A stretch of 64,000 bases of DNA from contig NC_009464.1 in the NCBI RefSeq assembly GCF_000063445.1, positions 1,798,001 to 1,862,000 of the forward strand, read 5' to 3'. Source of the stretch: Methanocella arvoryzae MRE50. GTDB lineage: Archaea; Halobacteriota; Methanocellia; Methanocellales; Methanocellaceae. Below the pieces are notes generated by a model. The model searched no databases and was not told where the DNA came from. It was given only the letters and a program-made list of their open reading frames with translations. Positions 34,862 through 42,485 of the stretch are shown here, piece by piece (within the stretch, counting starts at the first letter, position 1; every line of letters begins with the position of its first letter). The translations under genes were made by a program, and so were the position numbers.

Positions 34862-36085
34862 TTACTCTGCCAGCGGCCTGACGTTCTTCAGGTATTCACG
34901 GAAAAGCGGATTGTAGAGACGATACCTGCCCCTGGCCACCTTGACGACCAGCTCCTTTTTAACAAGCCGGTCCAATAGCTTGGTCACACTGCTGCCTTTC
35001 AGCTCGGACGGGGTGATTTCGCTCTGCTGAGCCAGGGCCATCCGGAATAGCAACTCTTGTTCTGCATCCGAGGCTCTGTCCAGATCATCGTGGAACTTAA
35101 GCCTTGCGAAGTGCTCGATGAGTGCCGGGCAGATTCCCTTGAATTCCATGATCGTCAGGCGGCCTTCGTTCATCTCGTCGAGCACGTCCCGCATGGTCAC
35201 AGTCAAGAAATATGGGTGGCCATCGGTGATCTGGTGAATTTTCTCGACGACGGGATCATCGATCGTGAGATCAATGCCTTCGGCTTCGAGGGGCTTTTCG
35301 ATTAGCTGGCGGGTCCCTTCTATGTCAAATGGTTCCAGATCAAACCGCTCGAATAGTCTGGTAAACGGCTCGGCTTTATCCCTCATCTCCGGGTAAAGGT
35401 TGGCCGGCCCGGTGATGATGAACATGAACTGGGCGCCAGATGCCGACAACCCCTGCATTACCGTCCGCAGGTCGTACAGCAGCTCGGCGTTTTCCCGGGA
35501 GGCGAGGGCATAGTGAATGTCGTCCAGCATAACGACGGCAAGCTGGATCCCGCCGGCATGAAGCTTTTCCCAGAACTTGATCATGGTCTCCTTGAAATTT
35601 ATACCTCTGGGCGGAGAGTGTTCTCTGCGCTCGATCTCCGGGGTCATAGATACCTTTGAGATTTTCCAGTTCTCGAAGACGTTCAGCTCCTCTCTGATAA
35701 AGTCTACGACTCGCTGCGGTAGCTCCACAGTGCTCTCGTACTCTCGAAATATGCTCTCCATGAGGTATACGAAGAACGTATCTGCATCAGAGCAGCAGTT
35801 AGGGCTTAATGGTACGCATGCAGAAAAGATCCTGGCACCTTCACTCTCGTTTTTAATCATATCCTTGAACTTCAGGAGCGTAGACGTCTTACCTACTCCC
35901 CAGCCCCCCATGACAGCGATGTTAACCGGGCGAGTGACGCCTCCCGACCGTGATACCGCCATTACGCTGCGATGGAAGGTCAGCAGGAGCTTTTCCCGGT
36001 TAGCATAGTACTTCGGGTTGGTCGGCCCCTGGGCATTGAAAGGATTAACGAAGCGCATGGTTTTAGCTTTTGTCATTTTTGTCAT
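34862..36085 (-). CDS. AAA+ ATPase of ORC/Cdc6-like or STAND type
   Basis: P-loop ATPase of about 407 residues. Walker A VMGGWGVGKTS and Walker B AVVMLDDIH are clear. Sensor-like ITGPANL and the motif FDLEPFDIEGTRQLIEKPL resemble archaeal ATPases of the ORC/Cdc6-like superfamily. A C-terminal winged helix follows (SSVTKLLDRLVKKELVVK). The start is ATG 36085, or GTG 36094, which overlaps the stop of the upstream zinc-finger gene as GTGA. Its first codons (MTIMTKMTK) are encoded by a 23-nt repeat that recurs twice upstream. The role is unknown: replication, signalling or defence are all possible. Confidence 0.72.
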   Translation of the reverse strand: MTKMTKAKTMRFVNPFNAQGPTNPKYYANREKLLLTFHRSVMAVSRSGGVTRPVNIAVMGGWGVGKTSTLLKFKDMIKNESEGARIFSACVPLSPNCCSDADTFFVYLMESIFREYESTVELPQRVVDFIREELNVFENWKISKVSMTPEIERREHSPPRGINFKETMIKFWEKLHAGGIQLAVVMLDDIHYALASRENAELLYDLRTVMQGLSASGAQFMFIITGPANLYPEMRDKAEPFTRLFERFDLEPFDIEGTRQLIEKPLEAEGIDLTIDDPVVEKIHQITDGHPYFLTVTMRDVLDEMNEGRLTIMEFKGICPALIEHFARLKFHDDLDRASDAEQELLFRMALAQQSEITPSELKGSSVTKLLDRLVKKELVVKVARGRYRLYNPLFREYLKNVRPLAE

Positions 36086-36294
36086 GATTGTCACTTTCTC
36101 CTGCCGACACTGAACCACAATGCTTCCGCTTTTCCCTCGCACCGTTTGTGGATAAGCCTGCCATTATAGTACATCCCTGTCCCGGGGTACACTTGCCTGC
36201 CACATATTGCACAAGTCTTTCCAGGCATCTTATACTACCACTGTGTCATTTTTGTCATGATTGTCATTTCTTGTCATTTTTGTCATGATTGTCA
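36071..36294. repeat. Three identical 23-nt repeats around a zinc finger-ATPase operon
   Basis: Copies at 36071-36093, 36244-36266 and 36272-36294, on the plus strand starting TGTCATTTTTGTCATGATTG and ending TCA. Each holds three TTGTCA units spaced nine or so bases apart. Two copies lie upstream of the operon; the third covers the ATPase start codon. They resemble iterons or protein-binding arrays. Confidence 0.85.
36091..36228 (-). CDS. 45-residue zinc-finger protein
   Basis: Short gene read directly from the sequence. The product has a CAIC knuckle near the N-terminus, a Gly/Tyr-rich middle (YPGTGMYYNGRL) and HKRC, giving a CxxC...HxxxC treble-clef-like or HNH-like zinc site. It ends basic (VGRRK). 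ATG at 36228; stop overlaps a GTG start of the AAA+ ATPase gene, so the two are coupled. Such small fingers often bind nucleic acid or tether a partner. No family name is offered. Confidence 0.65.
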   Translation of the reverse strand: MPGKTCAICGRQVYPGTGMYYNGRLIHKRCEGKAEALWFSVGRRK

Positions 36295-36360
36295 TTTTGG
36301 ATATGCAAGCATATACTTTACTATAGTCCGTGACGGAACTATTCGAGCCTGACCTGCACA

Positions 36361-37140
36361 TCACTCGTTCGTCCTGTTACCGTCCGGCGCTCTCAACAGC
36401 CACTTTTTCCTGATCCAGGCCAGCCCCGCCAGGCCTGTGATGCCCATGGCGATCACGAATACTTCGATGATTCCGTACCTGGCGTACGTGCCCATGCCTG
36501 CCAGGAGATAATTTGATATCGGCAGCATCCCATCCAGCACCGTCTTATATAGTATCGATAAGGCCAGCCATACGATGGCGTGGAATCTGGCCGCATAGAC
36601 CAGCAGCACCGTGGCGAAGACGTGGCAGAACAGCGTGAACAGCCTCTCGATGATCGGCACCGGTATCATGAACAGCGCGAACTGTTCCTGTGCTGATGCC
36701 GGCAGTGTCGCGAACAGTTCCGGCACCATCAACAGGGCAGCCGTATTGACGAGCGACAGCAAGCCCAGCAGTGCAGCCTCAGTCCCCCCGAACCCGATGC
36801 CTAGGGCTACTGCCTCATCGAAACCGGACTTTGAGAGTTTAGTGAACCGGACGGCGAGGTACGAGATGCCGCTTTCGAGGATGCCCGTCCTCAGGCCGTA
36901 ATAGATTCCAAGGAGGACCGCGGCCGCGAGCGGGGTGAAGATGATCATCGCCTGCTGGGCCAGCGCAGGGCTGATGGTCAGGTCCATTATCAATTTGATC
37001 GCTATGGCGGCCGCCCACAGGATACCTCCCAGGAGGAAGTATACGGGGCTGATCCGCTTCTTGTAGTACCAGTACGCCATGGCGCCTGCGCCGACAGCGA
37101 TCATGCCCAGCCCGGGCAGCAGGTTAAGCCACGAGATCAT
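36361..37140 (-). CDS. YhfC-family intramembrane endopeptidase-like protein
   Basis: Membrane protein of 259 residues with seven or eight helices. It shows YhfC (formerly DUF2324) features: the glycine-rich GIGFGGTEAALLG with its glutamate, and a second conserved segment ERLFTLFCHVFATVLLV with Glu and His. The family is predicted to be glutamic intramembrane proteases related to CPBP/Rce1 enzymes. The ATG at 37140 has GAGGTG seven bases before it. It follows a DUF3887 lipoprotein gene, with the coding ends about 18 bases apart. Confidence 0.8.
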   Translation of the reverse strand: MISWLNLLPGLGMIAVGAGAMAYWYYKKRISPVYFLLGGILWAAAIAIKLIMDLTISPALAQQAMIIFTPLAAAVLLGIYYGLRTGILESGISYLAVRFTKLSKSGFDEAVALGIGFGGTEAALLGLLSLVNTAALLMVPELFATLPASAQEQFALFMIPVPIIERLFTLFCHVFATVLLVYAARFHAIVWLALSILYKTVLDGMLPISNYLLAGMGTYARYGIIEVFVIAMGITGLAGLAWIRKKWLLRAPDGNRTNE

Positions 37141-37157
37141 CGGATGACACCTCTCCG

Positions 37158-37577
37158 CTAAATGCCGTTGGGGAACCACAGTCCGTCGACGAGGGACTGG
37201 TTATCAGGGTTCATGACCAGCCGGATCTTCAAGGTGCCCTTCTCAAACTGCGCATCGTAGAAGAAGTTATTGTACCCGTTGATCACGCTGCCCTGCGGAG
37301 CAGGCTTCGAGGTGTAGTTGCCATACTTGTCGTGGATCTGGTTCCTGATGTCCATGAAGCTGCTCTCGTTTACGCCTTTCTTCATCGGGTCGGTCAGGTA
37401 CGCCGAGAACTGGCCGTAGTCCCCGGTGTTGAACGACTGGAACACCGCCTCGGCGGTGGGGTCCGCAGCGTCGAAAGCCTCCTGCGGCGGAGCCTGGTTG
37501 AAGATGCAGCCGGAGAGCAGAACGCAGAGGGCGACGGTAAGTATTGTCATGCCCACGAGAACAAAACGGTTTGACAT
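37158..37577 (-). CDS. DUF3887-like lipoprotein
   Basis: Secreted protein of about 139 residues. The N-terminus has a positively charged start, a hydrophobic stretch and LLSGC, a lipobox-like end, so it is probably attached to the membrane by a lipid. The globular part (AEAVFQSFNTGDYGQFSAYL, shown to 20 residues) resembles DUF3887, a family of cystatin/NTF2-like folds. The ATG at 37577 or 37583 can serve. The gene precedes yhfC on the same strand, and I recall the two families occurring together elsewhere. Confidence 0.75.
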   Translation of the reverse strand: MSNRFVLVGMTILTVALCVLLSGCIFNQAPPQEAFDAADPTAEAVFQSFNTGDYGQFSAYLTDPMKKGVNESSFMDIRNQIHDKYGNYTSKPAPQGSVINGYNNFFYDAQFEKGTLKIRLVMNPDNQSLVDGLWFPNGI

Positions 37578-37640
37578 AAGCATATTTTAATATCGGCCGA
37601 TATTTAAGAATATTGAGTGCTGGCAGACACACTAGTTTAG

Positions 37641-37880
37641 GGCGGAGCTTCTCCTGGCGACAAGCGTAACTTCATCGACGGCAAGTGCTTCTATGTGCCT
37701 GTCGGCGAGATCAGGGAGAACGGCTACGATCGTTCGATATCCCGGTACAAGGAGATGGAGTACGAGGAAGTGGAGTACGAGAAGCCCGAGGTCATCATCC
37801 ATAGGATAGAAGAGATCGAGGGGCAGATATTGACGAACATCGCCGAGCTGAAGAAGCTGCTGGCGGAGAGTAAAAAGTGA
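37641..37880 (+). pseudogene. 3' relic of a type I restriction-modification methylase (hsdM)
   Basis: The frame is open from 37641, just after a TAG, and reads only the C-terminal end of an HsdM adenine methyltransferase: FIDGKCFYVPVGEIRENGYD, then SISRYKEMEYEEVEY and a coiled-coil tail LTNIAELKKLLAE. The catalytic N-terminal 80 percent is missing, and no hsdS or hsdR is nearby. It is a leftover of a lost defence system. Confidence 0.75.
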
Positions 37881-37907
37881 CCGGCTATTGTTCTAATCTG
37901 GTGTTTG

Positions 37908-38056
37908 CAGGCCGCCAAGCTCGCCAAGGAGCCAAGCTCGCCAAGGACTTTGTGATTAGGATCGGAAGATATCGCTAAAATAAATCTTAGCGTTCCATGA
38001 AAAATTTATCTCTTGGCGAGCTTGGCTCCTTGGTGGGCTTGGCGGTATTTTCGACC
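37908..38056. repeat. Inverted repeat of GCCAAGCTCGCCAAGGA type
   Basis: Left arm GCCGCCAAGCTCGCCAAGGA then GCCAAGCTCGCCAAGGA (37911-37947); right arm CTTGGCGAGCTTGGCTCCTT then GGTGGGCTTGGCGG (38013-38049). It forms a large imperfect palindrome in the gap between the hsdM relic and a regulator gene. The short open frame over the right arm is not credible as a protein. Confidence 0.65.
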
Positions 38057-38124
38057 TATGCAGGATCAATGGCCAATTATCGGCGCGTCGATCTTCGCCT
38101 GACAATTAAAGAAGAACCAAATAA

Positions 38125-38553
38125 TTATTTTATTTGCGTAGGGTGCCTCGACGAAAGCTTCATATTTCTATTATTATTTCCACGCTCCGCTGGTGTGTAG
38201 TAGCGGTTCTCACTATACTCCGGCTTCCGGTCGATCTCAGCGCCGATCTTATCGAGTGCTACGCTGTCCGCTTCAGCGTCGGCCATCAGGAAACTGTGCT
38301 GATAAACGGCAGTGATCAGAGTCCCGACAAATTCGTTCCTGGCCAGCCTGTACGTTTTCACGTGGCCTGCCTGGCTGTCGATTTCTATGAGACGGTTATG
38401 AATTAACATCGGCAGCTTACTGTGCACAGTAGGCCTGGAAAGCCCGGTGAACTCGCTGATCTCTGAGATGGTATAAGCGAAATCGTTGTTTTCAGCCAGG
38501 AAGTCGACGATGGTGATCTCGGATGAGCGCCCGAGAAACGATTGGAGAGACAT
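38125..38553 (-). CDS. Winged-helix transcription regulator
   Basis: Small regulator of 142 residues. The N-terminal 75 residues form a winged helix with ISEISEFTGLSRPTVHSKL as helix-turn-helix and a wing LIEIDSQAGHVKTYRLA. The C-terminal part is acidic then basic and probably unstructured, ending in a run of Asn/Arg. It resembles archaeal MarR/ArsR-like regulators with no clear ligand. It stands alone, divergent from the glycosyltransferase gene across about 290 bases. Confidence 0.72.
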   Translation of the reverse strand: MSLQSFLGRSSEITIVDFLAENNDFAYTISEISEFTGLSRPTVHSKLPMLIHNRLIEIDSQAGHVKTYRLARNEFVGTLITAVYQHSFLMADAEADSVALDKIGAEIDRKPEYSENRYYTPAERGNNNRNMKLSSRHPTQIK

Positions 38554-38690
38554 AGTTCTTCAAAGCCTGTTTTAGCTTCATGGTATAAAATTGTATTTAC
38601 AATATGTTAAATCAATTTAACATATGATCCGTATAGGTTATTTAATCACAAAACTAGATCTTTGCTTGCTACTATCGTTCTCGAAATTGA

Positions 38691-38700
38691 ACTATAAATA
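38691..38700 (+). promoter_or_regulatory. TATA box of glycosyltransferase gene, with leader hairpin
   Basis: ACTATAAATA is a strong archaeal TATA element. Transcription should begin near 38720, leaving a leader of about 120 bases. That leader contains a small hairpin, CCCGG(38739-38743)...CCGGG(38753-38757), followed by ATTTTGATTT. It could slow or end transcription, or stabilise the mRNA. Confidence 0.55.
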
Positions 38701-38842
38701 CGGCCTGGGTACGCATTTCTTTGGACTGCCTCTGCTTACCCGGTTTGTTAAGCCGGGCCAATTTTGATTTATTAGGCTAGCTACGCTATCACATTTGCTG
38801 AAAGCAAAGACCTTATACCGTATGAACATTCTTTATCTTCAG

Positions 38843-40045
38843 ATGAAAATGAAGATCGCCGTATTCACCGACACCTTCTACCCTCAGGTCAACGGGGTGG
38901 TCAACGCCATCCGCAACTTCAACTCTCAGCTAACTGCCCGGGGCCACGAAATTACAGTTTATACCTCCGGCAAGAAGCCCGGGGTCTCGAAGATGGACGG
39001 CGCCGAAGTCCGGCGGTACATCGCTTTCACGCTGCCCCCCTACCCCGAGTTCGAGCCCTCGCCCAACGTGATCGGCCCCGCAGCGAGCGCCATCAAGTTC
39101 AAGCCCGACATCGTGCACGCCCACACCCAGTTCATGATGGGCTACAGCGCATGGATGGCGGCGAAGCGGCTCGGCGTGCCCCTCGTGGGCACTTTTCACA
39201 CCCCGGTCGACGAGTACGTGATGTACGTGGCGAAGCACTCGAAAATGAGCCAGCGTTTATTGAAGAGAATCGCCAGAGAGTACCAGGATTTCTTCTACAA
39301 GCGGTGCGACATCATCATAGTCCCCGCCCCGTCGGCGGCGAAGTACCTTCACGTGAAGAACAAGCCGATCGTCACCGTGTCCAACGGCCTGAACCTCTCG
39401 AGATATGGCCCCGAAGGCAGGGAGGAAGTTCGGAAGCGGTTCGGCCTGACCGGGCCCGTAATCATGCACGGCGGCCGGCTCAGCTACGAGAAGCGGATCG
39501 AGGGAGTTATCGACGCTATGCCTCTGGTTTTAGAGAAAGTGCCGGACGCGAAGCTCATGATAGTTGGCAGAGGCCCGGCGATGAAATTCTTAGAGTGCAG
39601 AGTGAAAGCCCTCGGGATCGAGCAGAGCGTCGTGTTTACCGGCTATGTCAGCGACGAGGACTTCCCGAAGATGTTCGCCGCCGCGGACGTTTTAGCCATC
39701 AACTCCCCCGTGGAGACGCAGTCCCTCATCGTGCTGGAGGCCATGGCGACCGGGCTGCCCGTGGTGGGCGCCGACTCCGCTGCCATCCCCGACGCGGTGG
39801 TCAGCGGGGAAAACGGCTACCTGTTCAAGCCGGACGACAGCAAGGCGCTGGCAGAGCACCTGACCAGAATTTTGACCGATGGCGAACTGCGGGCGAAGCT
39901 GAAGGCCGGGGCGCTGAGGACGGCGTCAGAGCACTCGCTGGAGAAGTCGGCGGACAAGTTATTAAAGGTCTATGAGCAGGCGCTGGAGATAAAGGCGAAA
40001 AAGAAGAGCCTTCTGCAGGCTATTCGCAGCCGCAGAAGTTCCTGA
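38843..40045 (+). CDS. GT4-family glycosyltransferase
   Basis: GT-B fold retaining glycosyltransferase of about 400 residues. Seen: FTDTFYPQVNGVVNAI at the start (glycine loop of GT4 lipid glycosyltransferases), HAHTQFMMGYSAW, and VSNGLNLSRYGPEGR. In the C-terminal half are GGRLSYEKRIEGVIDA and the EX7E motif around SPVETQSLIVLEAMATGLPV. It resembles diacylglycerol glucosyltransferases and mannosyltransferases that decorate membrane lipids. ATG 38843 or 38849 fits the family start; upstream in-frame ATGs add non-conserved residues. There is no clear Shine-Dalgarno. Confidence 0.9.
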   Translation: MKMKIAVFTDTFYPQVNGVVNAIRNFNSQLTARGHEITVYTSGKKPGVSKMDGAEVRRYIAFTLPPYPEFEPSPNVIGPAASAIKFKPDIVHAHTQFMMGYSAWMAAKRLGVPLVGTFHTPVDEYVMYVAKHSKMSQRLLKRIAREYQDFFYKRCDIIIVPAPSAAKYLHVKNKPIVTVSNGLNLSRYGPEGREEVRKRFGLTGPVIMHGGRLSYEKRIEGVIDAMPLVLEKVPDAKLMIVGRGPAMKFLECRVKALGIEQSVVFTGYVSDEDFPKMFAAADVLAINSPVETQSLIVLEAMATGLPVVGADSAAIPDAVVSGENGYLFKPDDSKALAEHLTRILTDGELRAKLKAGALRTASEHSLEKSADKLLKVYEQALEIKAKKKSLLQAIRSRRSS

Positions 40046-40053
40046 TTTAATAC

Positions 40054-40494
40054 TTACCGGGACACGCTCCGGAGCTCTCTCAGCACTTTCAGCGAGGTCT
40101 CCAGGATCTCCATGTACATCTTGATGCGCTCGGGGTAAATCTCGGTAGCCATCCGGCCCGCTATCTCGTTGATCTTGGCGATCACAACAGTCTCGATCGC
40201 TGCCTCATCTAAACTTGTGTCCCCCATGACGACGCTGACCTGCCGCTGCTGCGGTATCTCCGCCACTCTGCCCTTCTTTACGGGCTCTAAGGCCTGAGGT
40301 GATACAGCAGGCCTGGTCTCCACGGGCACTGCGAGCCTGGACTCCTCTTCCTTCTTCTCCCCGGAGTCGCATACCGGGCAGACTACCTTGCCGTGGTACT
40401 TGAACATGGGGGCGCCGCACTGGCAGTGCTTGGCCAGCATCGTGCCGCCGCGCTCCAGCATCTGGGTCACCTTTTTCAGGTCCTGGTCTTCCAT
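40054..40494 (-). CDS. UPF0148 / Sjogren autoantigen-type zinc ribbon protein
   Basis: Protein of 146 residues. The N-terminal zinc ribbon is CQCGAPMFKYHGKVVCPVCD, in the pattern of the archaeal UPF0148/Sjogren-scleroderma autoantigen 1 family. A low-complexity linker follows, then a helical domain with KINEIAGRMATEI. Function unknown. The ATG at 40494 (MEDQD) has GGACGTGA upstream and is preferred to one 12 codons earlier. It converges with the glycosyltransferase gene, the two stops nine bases apart. Confidence 0.8.
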   Translation of the reverse strand: MEDQDLKKVTQMLERGGTMLAKHCQCGAPMFKYHGKVVCPVCDSGEKKEEESRLAVPVETRPAVSPQALEPVKKGRVAEIPQQRQVSVVMGDTSLDEAAIETVVIAKINEIAGRMATEIYPERIKMYMEILETSLKVLRELRSVSR

Positions 40495-40616
40495 CGTATC
40501 ACGTCCTATCAGTTTTAGGGGCGTTATCATAAATGTTTTCTTCTGCCCCCACTCCGGCTCTGCCCTGTCCTATCCTGCTCTGCTAAAGTATATAGCCTTG
40601 AAATGCCGCCTAGTAG

Positions 40617-41114
40617 ATGATGAGCGACGTGTTGAACCGGTCGTTAGAGGCGCAGGCGAGGAAGATTTTGCGGATGGAGAGGGCGCTGGTAGTGGTGACG
40701 GGTGTCCTGACTCTGGTGACTCTGGGCGGGGCGATCTACTTCGAGAAGATCTTCGGGGTACCGCCGTACTCGTTCGCCGTCGTCCTGGCTGCTTTCCTTG
40801 TCTCGTACGCGTGCTTCTGGGCGGTGTTCAGCTTTTTCAGGGGCGATTTCCAGCACCGGGCTCCGGGCAGGGGGAAAGCCCGGGCTGCGCTCTGGGCAGC
40901 GACGCTCTACATTGCCATTGCCTCTACCGTGGCCTACATTGCGGCTTTCGGCATGCTGGGGCTGAGCGTGCCCTGGGCGGGTCCGGGCCGGGAGAACCTC
41001 TATATCTTCTACTTCCTGGCTGCGGTCTGCGCCATCTTCCTGTCCAGAAGCGTGGCATTCTACCTCAAGCTACGCTCATACGTCTTGCGCTCGCTTAACA
41101 GCCTGGCCCGGTAA
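40617..41114 (+). CDS. Hypothetical four-helix membrane protein
   Basis: Membrane protein of 165 residues with four hydrophobic helices (about 24-44, 51-73, 88-110 and 125-145) and a cytoplasmic helical start rich in Arg. No family recognised. Start ATG 40617 or 40620 without clear ribosome site, but AGTATATAGCC 25-35 bases upstream is TATA-like, so the message may be nearly leaderless. Confidence 0.6.
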   Translation: MMSDVLNRSLEAQARKILRMERALVVVTGVLTLVTLGGAIYFEKIFGVPPYSFAVVLAAFLVSYACFWAVFSFFRGDFQHRAPGRGKARAALWAATLYIAIASTVAYIAAFGMLGLSVPWAGPGRENLYIFYFLAAVCAIFLSRSVAFYLKLRSYVLRSLNSLAR

Positions 41115-41264
41115 GGTTCCGGTAAGGTTTATATGTATGCCCTGCGATTATTCATATAGAGAAGACCGAAAATTTTTTTCCATAAAACGATGAGTACCGG
41201 CAGCCCCTCACAGGCGCCGTACTGATCTGATTTTCGATCGATCAAGCAACCAAGGTGGTGCCAC

Positions 41265-41534
41265 ATGTCATCAAACGCTGACGCCGTAATCAAGCAGTGT
41301 GTGGAAGTGCTGTCCCGTATCAAGGACGACGACACAGTACCCCGCAACATCAGGAGAAACGCGGATTCCGTGAAAAACATATTGCTCAACAACAGCGAGA
41401 CGCCGGCGGTTAGGGCAGCGTCGAGCATATCCATCCTCGACGAGATTTCCAACGACCCCAACATCCCGCTGCACACGAGGACGCTGATCTGGAACATCGC
41501 CAGCCAGCTGGAGACGATCTCCGTCGACGGCTGA
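41265..41534 (+). CDS. UPF0147 family protein
   Basis: Small all-helical protein of 89 residues belonging to UPF0147, which is restricted to archaea and has no known function. Typical pieces are [36 protein letters not shown] and [17 protein letters not shown]. The ATG at 41265 follows GGTGGTG. Two hairpins lie directly downstream of the stop. Confidence 0.9.
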   Translation: MSSNADAVIKQCVEVLSRIKDDDTVPRNIRRNADSVKNILLNNSETPAVRAASSISILDEISNDPNIPLHTRTLIWNIASQLETISVDG

Positions 41535-41577
41535 AGCCTTTAGCCGTCCAGAGACAACGGCTGAAATTCCAGCCGTT
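41526..41577 (+). terminator. Double hairpin after UPF0147 gene
   Basis: Two stems in a row: GACGGCT...AGCCGTC (41526-41549) and AACGGCTG-AAATTC-CAGCCGTT (41556-41577). They share the GGCTG/CAGCC core and run into the dispersed 24-nt repeat, which contains CCCCTTTATTT. Probably a terminator; the first stem overlaps the stop codon. Confidence 0.5.
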
Positions 41578-41599
41578 AACCCCTTTATTTCTACTGGAA
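41576..41599. repeat. Dispersed 24-nt repeat, copy 1
   Basis: Begins TTAACCCCTTTATTTCTACT and ends GGAA. It is identical to 52827-52850 and similar to 61479-61502. All three copies lie in intergenic DNA downstream of genes. The rest of 41600-41816 holds a GC-rich hairpin (near 41608-41630) and a TATA-like CTATATACA at 41777-41785 for the next gene. Confidence 0.75.
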
Positions 41600-41816
41600 T
41601 CCACCCGCCTGCGCCCGCCTTATGGGGCGAGGCCCGTCTTTTTGTTGCCATTCTTCCACCGGTGGCCGGGGAAGCTCGCGTTTCCGGCGCTTATTGCCGG
41701 ATCAACCGCTCTTTTTACGGCCATATGCCCTGATAACCGTTCAGACGGCAGCTTTTTTGGTTTAGGGACCATCAAAGCTATATACAAACATACGACTAAT
41801 TACAGCTAACACGGAA

Positions 41817-42485
41817 GTGTCCTTAGTGACCATCATTGTGAGCGAAGAAGACGACGAAGCGGATTATAGTCCGTTTGCTTTTCTCCAGTCGTCCGTGAAG
41901 GGCGACGTTTTGAACGTATCACACGACTACCGGTACCAGAAAATGGGGTATTACGTATCCATGCACGCCGAGATGTGCGGCAGCCCGGTAACCCCGAGGT
42001 GCTCCGACATCCTCGACTCGCACCGCAACCCGCTGCTCATGATCCGGGCGGCCCGGGCGGGCATTCCCTGCCTCCCGTACACCCTCGTCTCAAGGTACGA
42101 GCGGAACATGTGCCTGCCGGCGCTGTGCTTTGCCGTAAACCCGTACACGTGCAACTCCGTCACCCAGGTCAAGTCGGAGTCCAAGATGCTCCGCACGCTC
42201 AAAAGCCTCAGCATGAACAACCGCTACCCGGTGTCGGTCCAGCCTCTTGTGGGCGACGTCATCGAGGCTGTACAGGTGTTCGGGGAGACTGACGTACCCG
42301 AGGCTAAGTCGATCGCCCGGAAGTTCTACGAGGAGTTCAGGATTCCGATCGGCAAGCTCATCCTCCAGGTGGTCGACGGCGGAGAGGCTCGCCTGTCCCA
42401 CTTCGAGCCGGCGCTCAGGAGCGAGGTCGACTGGGGCTATGTCCATGATCAGGTGCGCTGCCTCCGGAGCTCATCATGCGTATAG
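41817..42485 (+). CDS. RLAN-domain protein, partner of ATP-grasp ligase
   Basis: Protein of 222 residues resembling the RLAN domain that is normally the N-terminal part of RimK-related ATP-grasp proteins. Conserved-looking pieces are SHDYRYQKMGYYVSMHAEM and NPLLMIRAARAGIPCLP. Here it is a separate gene, overlapping the following ATP-grasp gene by ten bases. The start is GTG 41817, or GTG 41826. It probably recognises the substrate or partner of the ligase (inference). Confidence 0.7.
   Translation: MSLVTIIVSEEDDEADYSPFAFLQSSVKGDVLNVSHDYRYQKMGYYVSMHAEMCGSPVTPRCSDILDSHRNPLLMIRAARAGIPCLPYTLVSRYERNMCLPALCFAVNPYTCNSVTQVKSESKMLRTLKSLSMNNRYPVSVQPLVGDVIEAVQVFGETDVPEAKSIARKFYEEFRIPIGKLILQVVDGGEARLSHFEPALRSEVDWGYVHDQVRCLRSSSCV

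Noticed and set aside
37997-38200. Frame of 67 codons reading GELGSLVGLAVF and so on
   Set aside because: It translates the right arm of an inverted repeat and overlaps the end of the regulator gene on the other strand.
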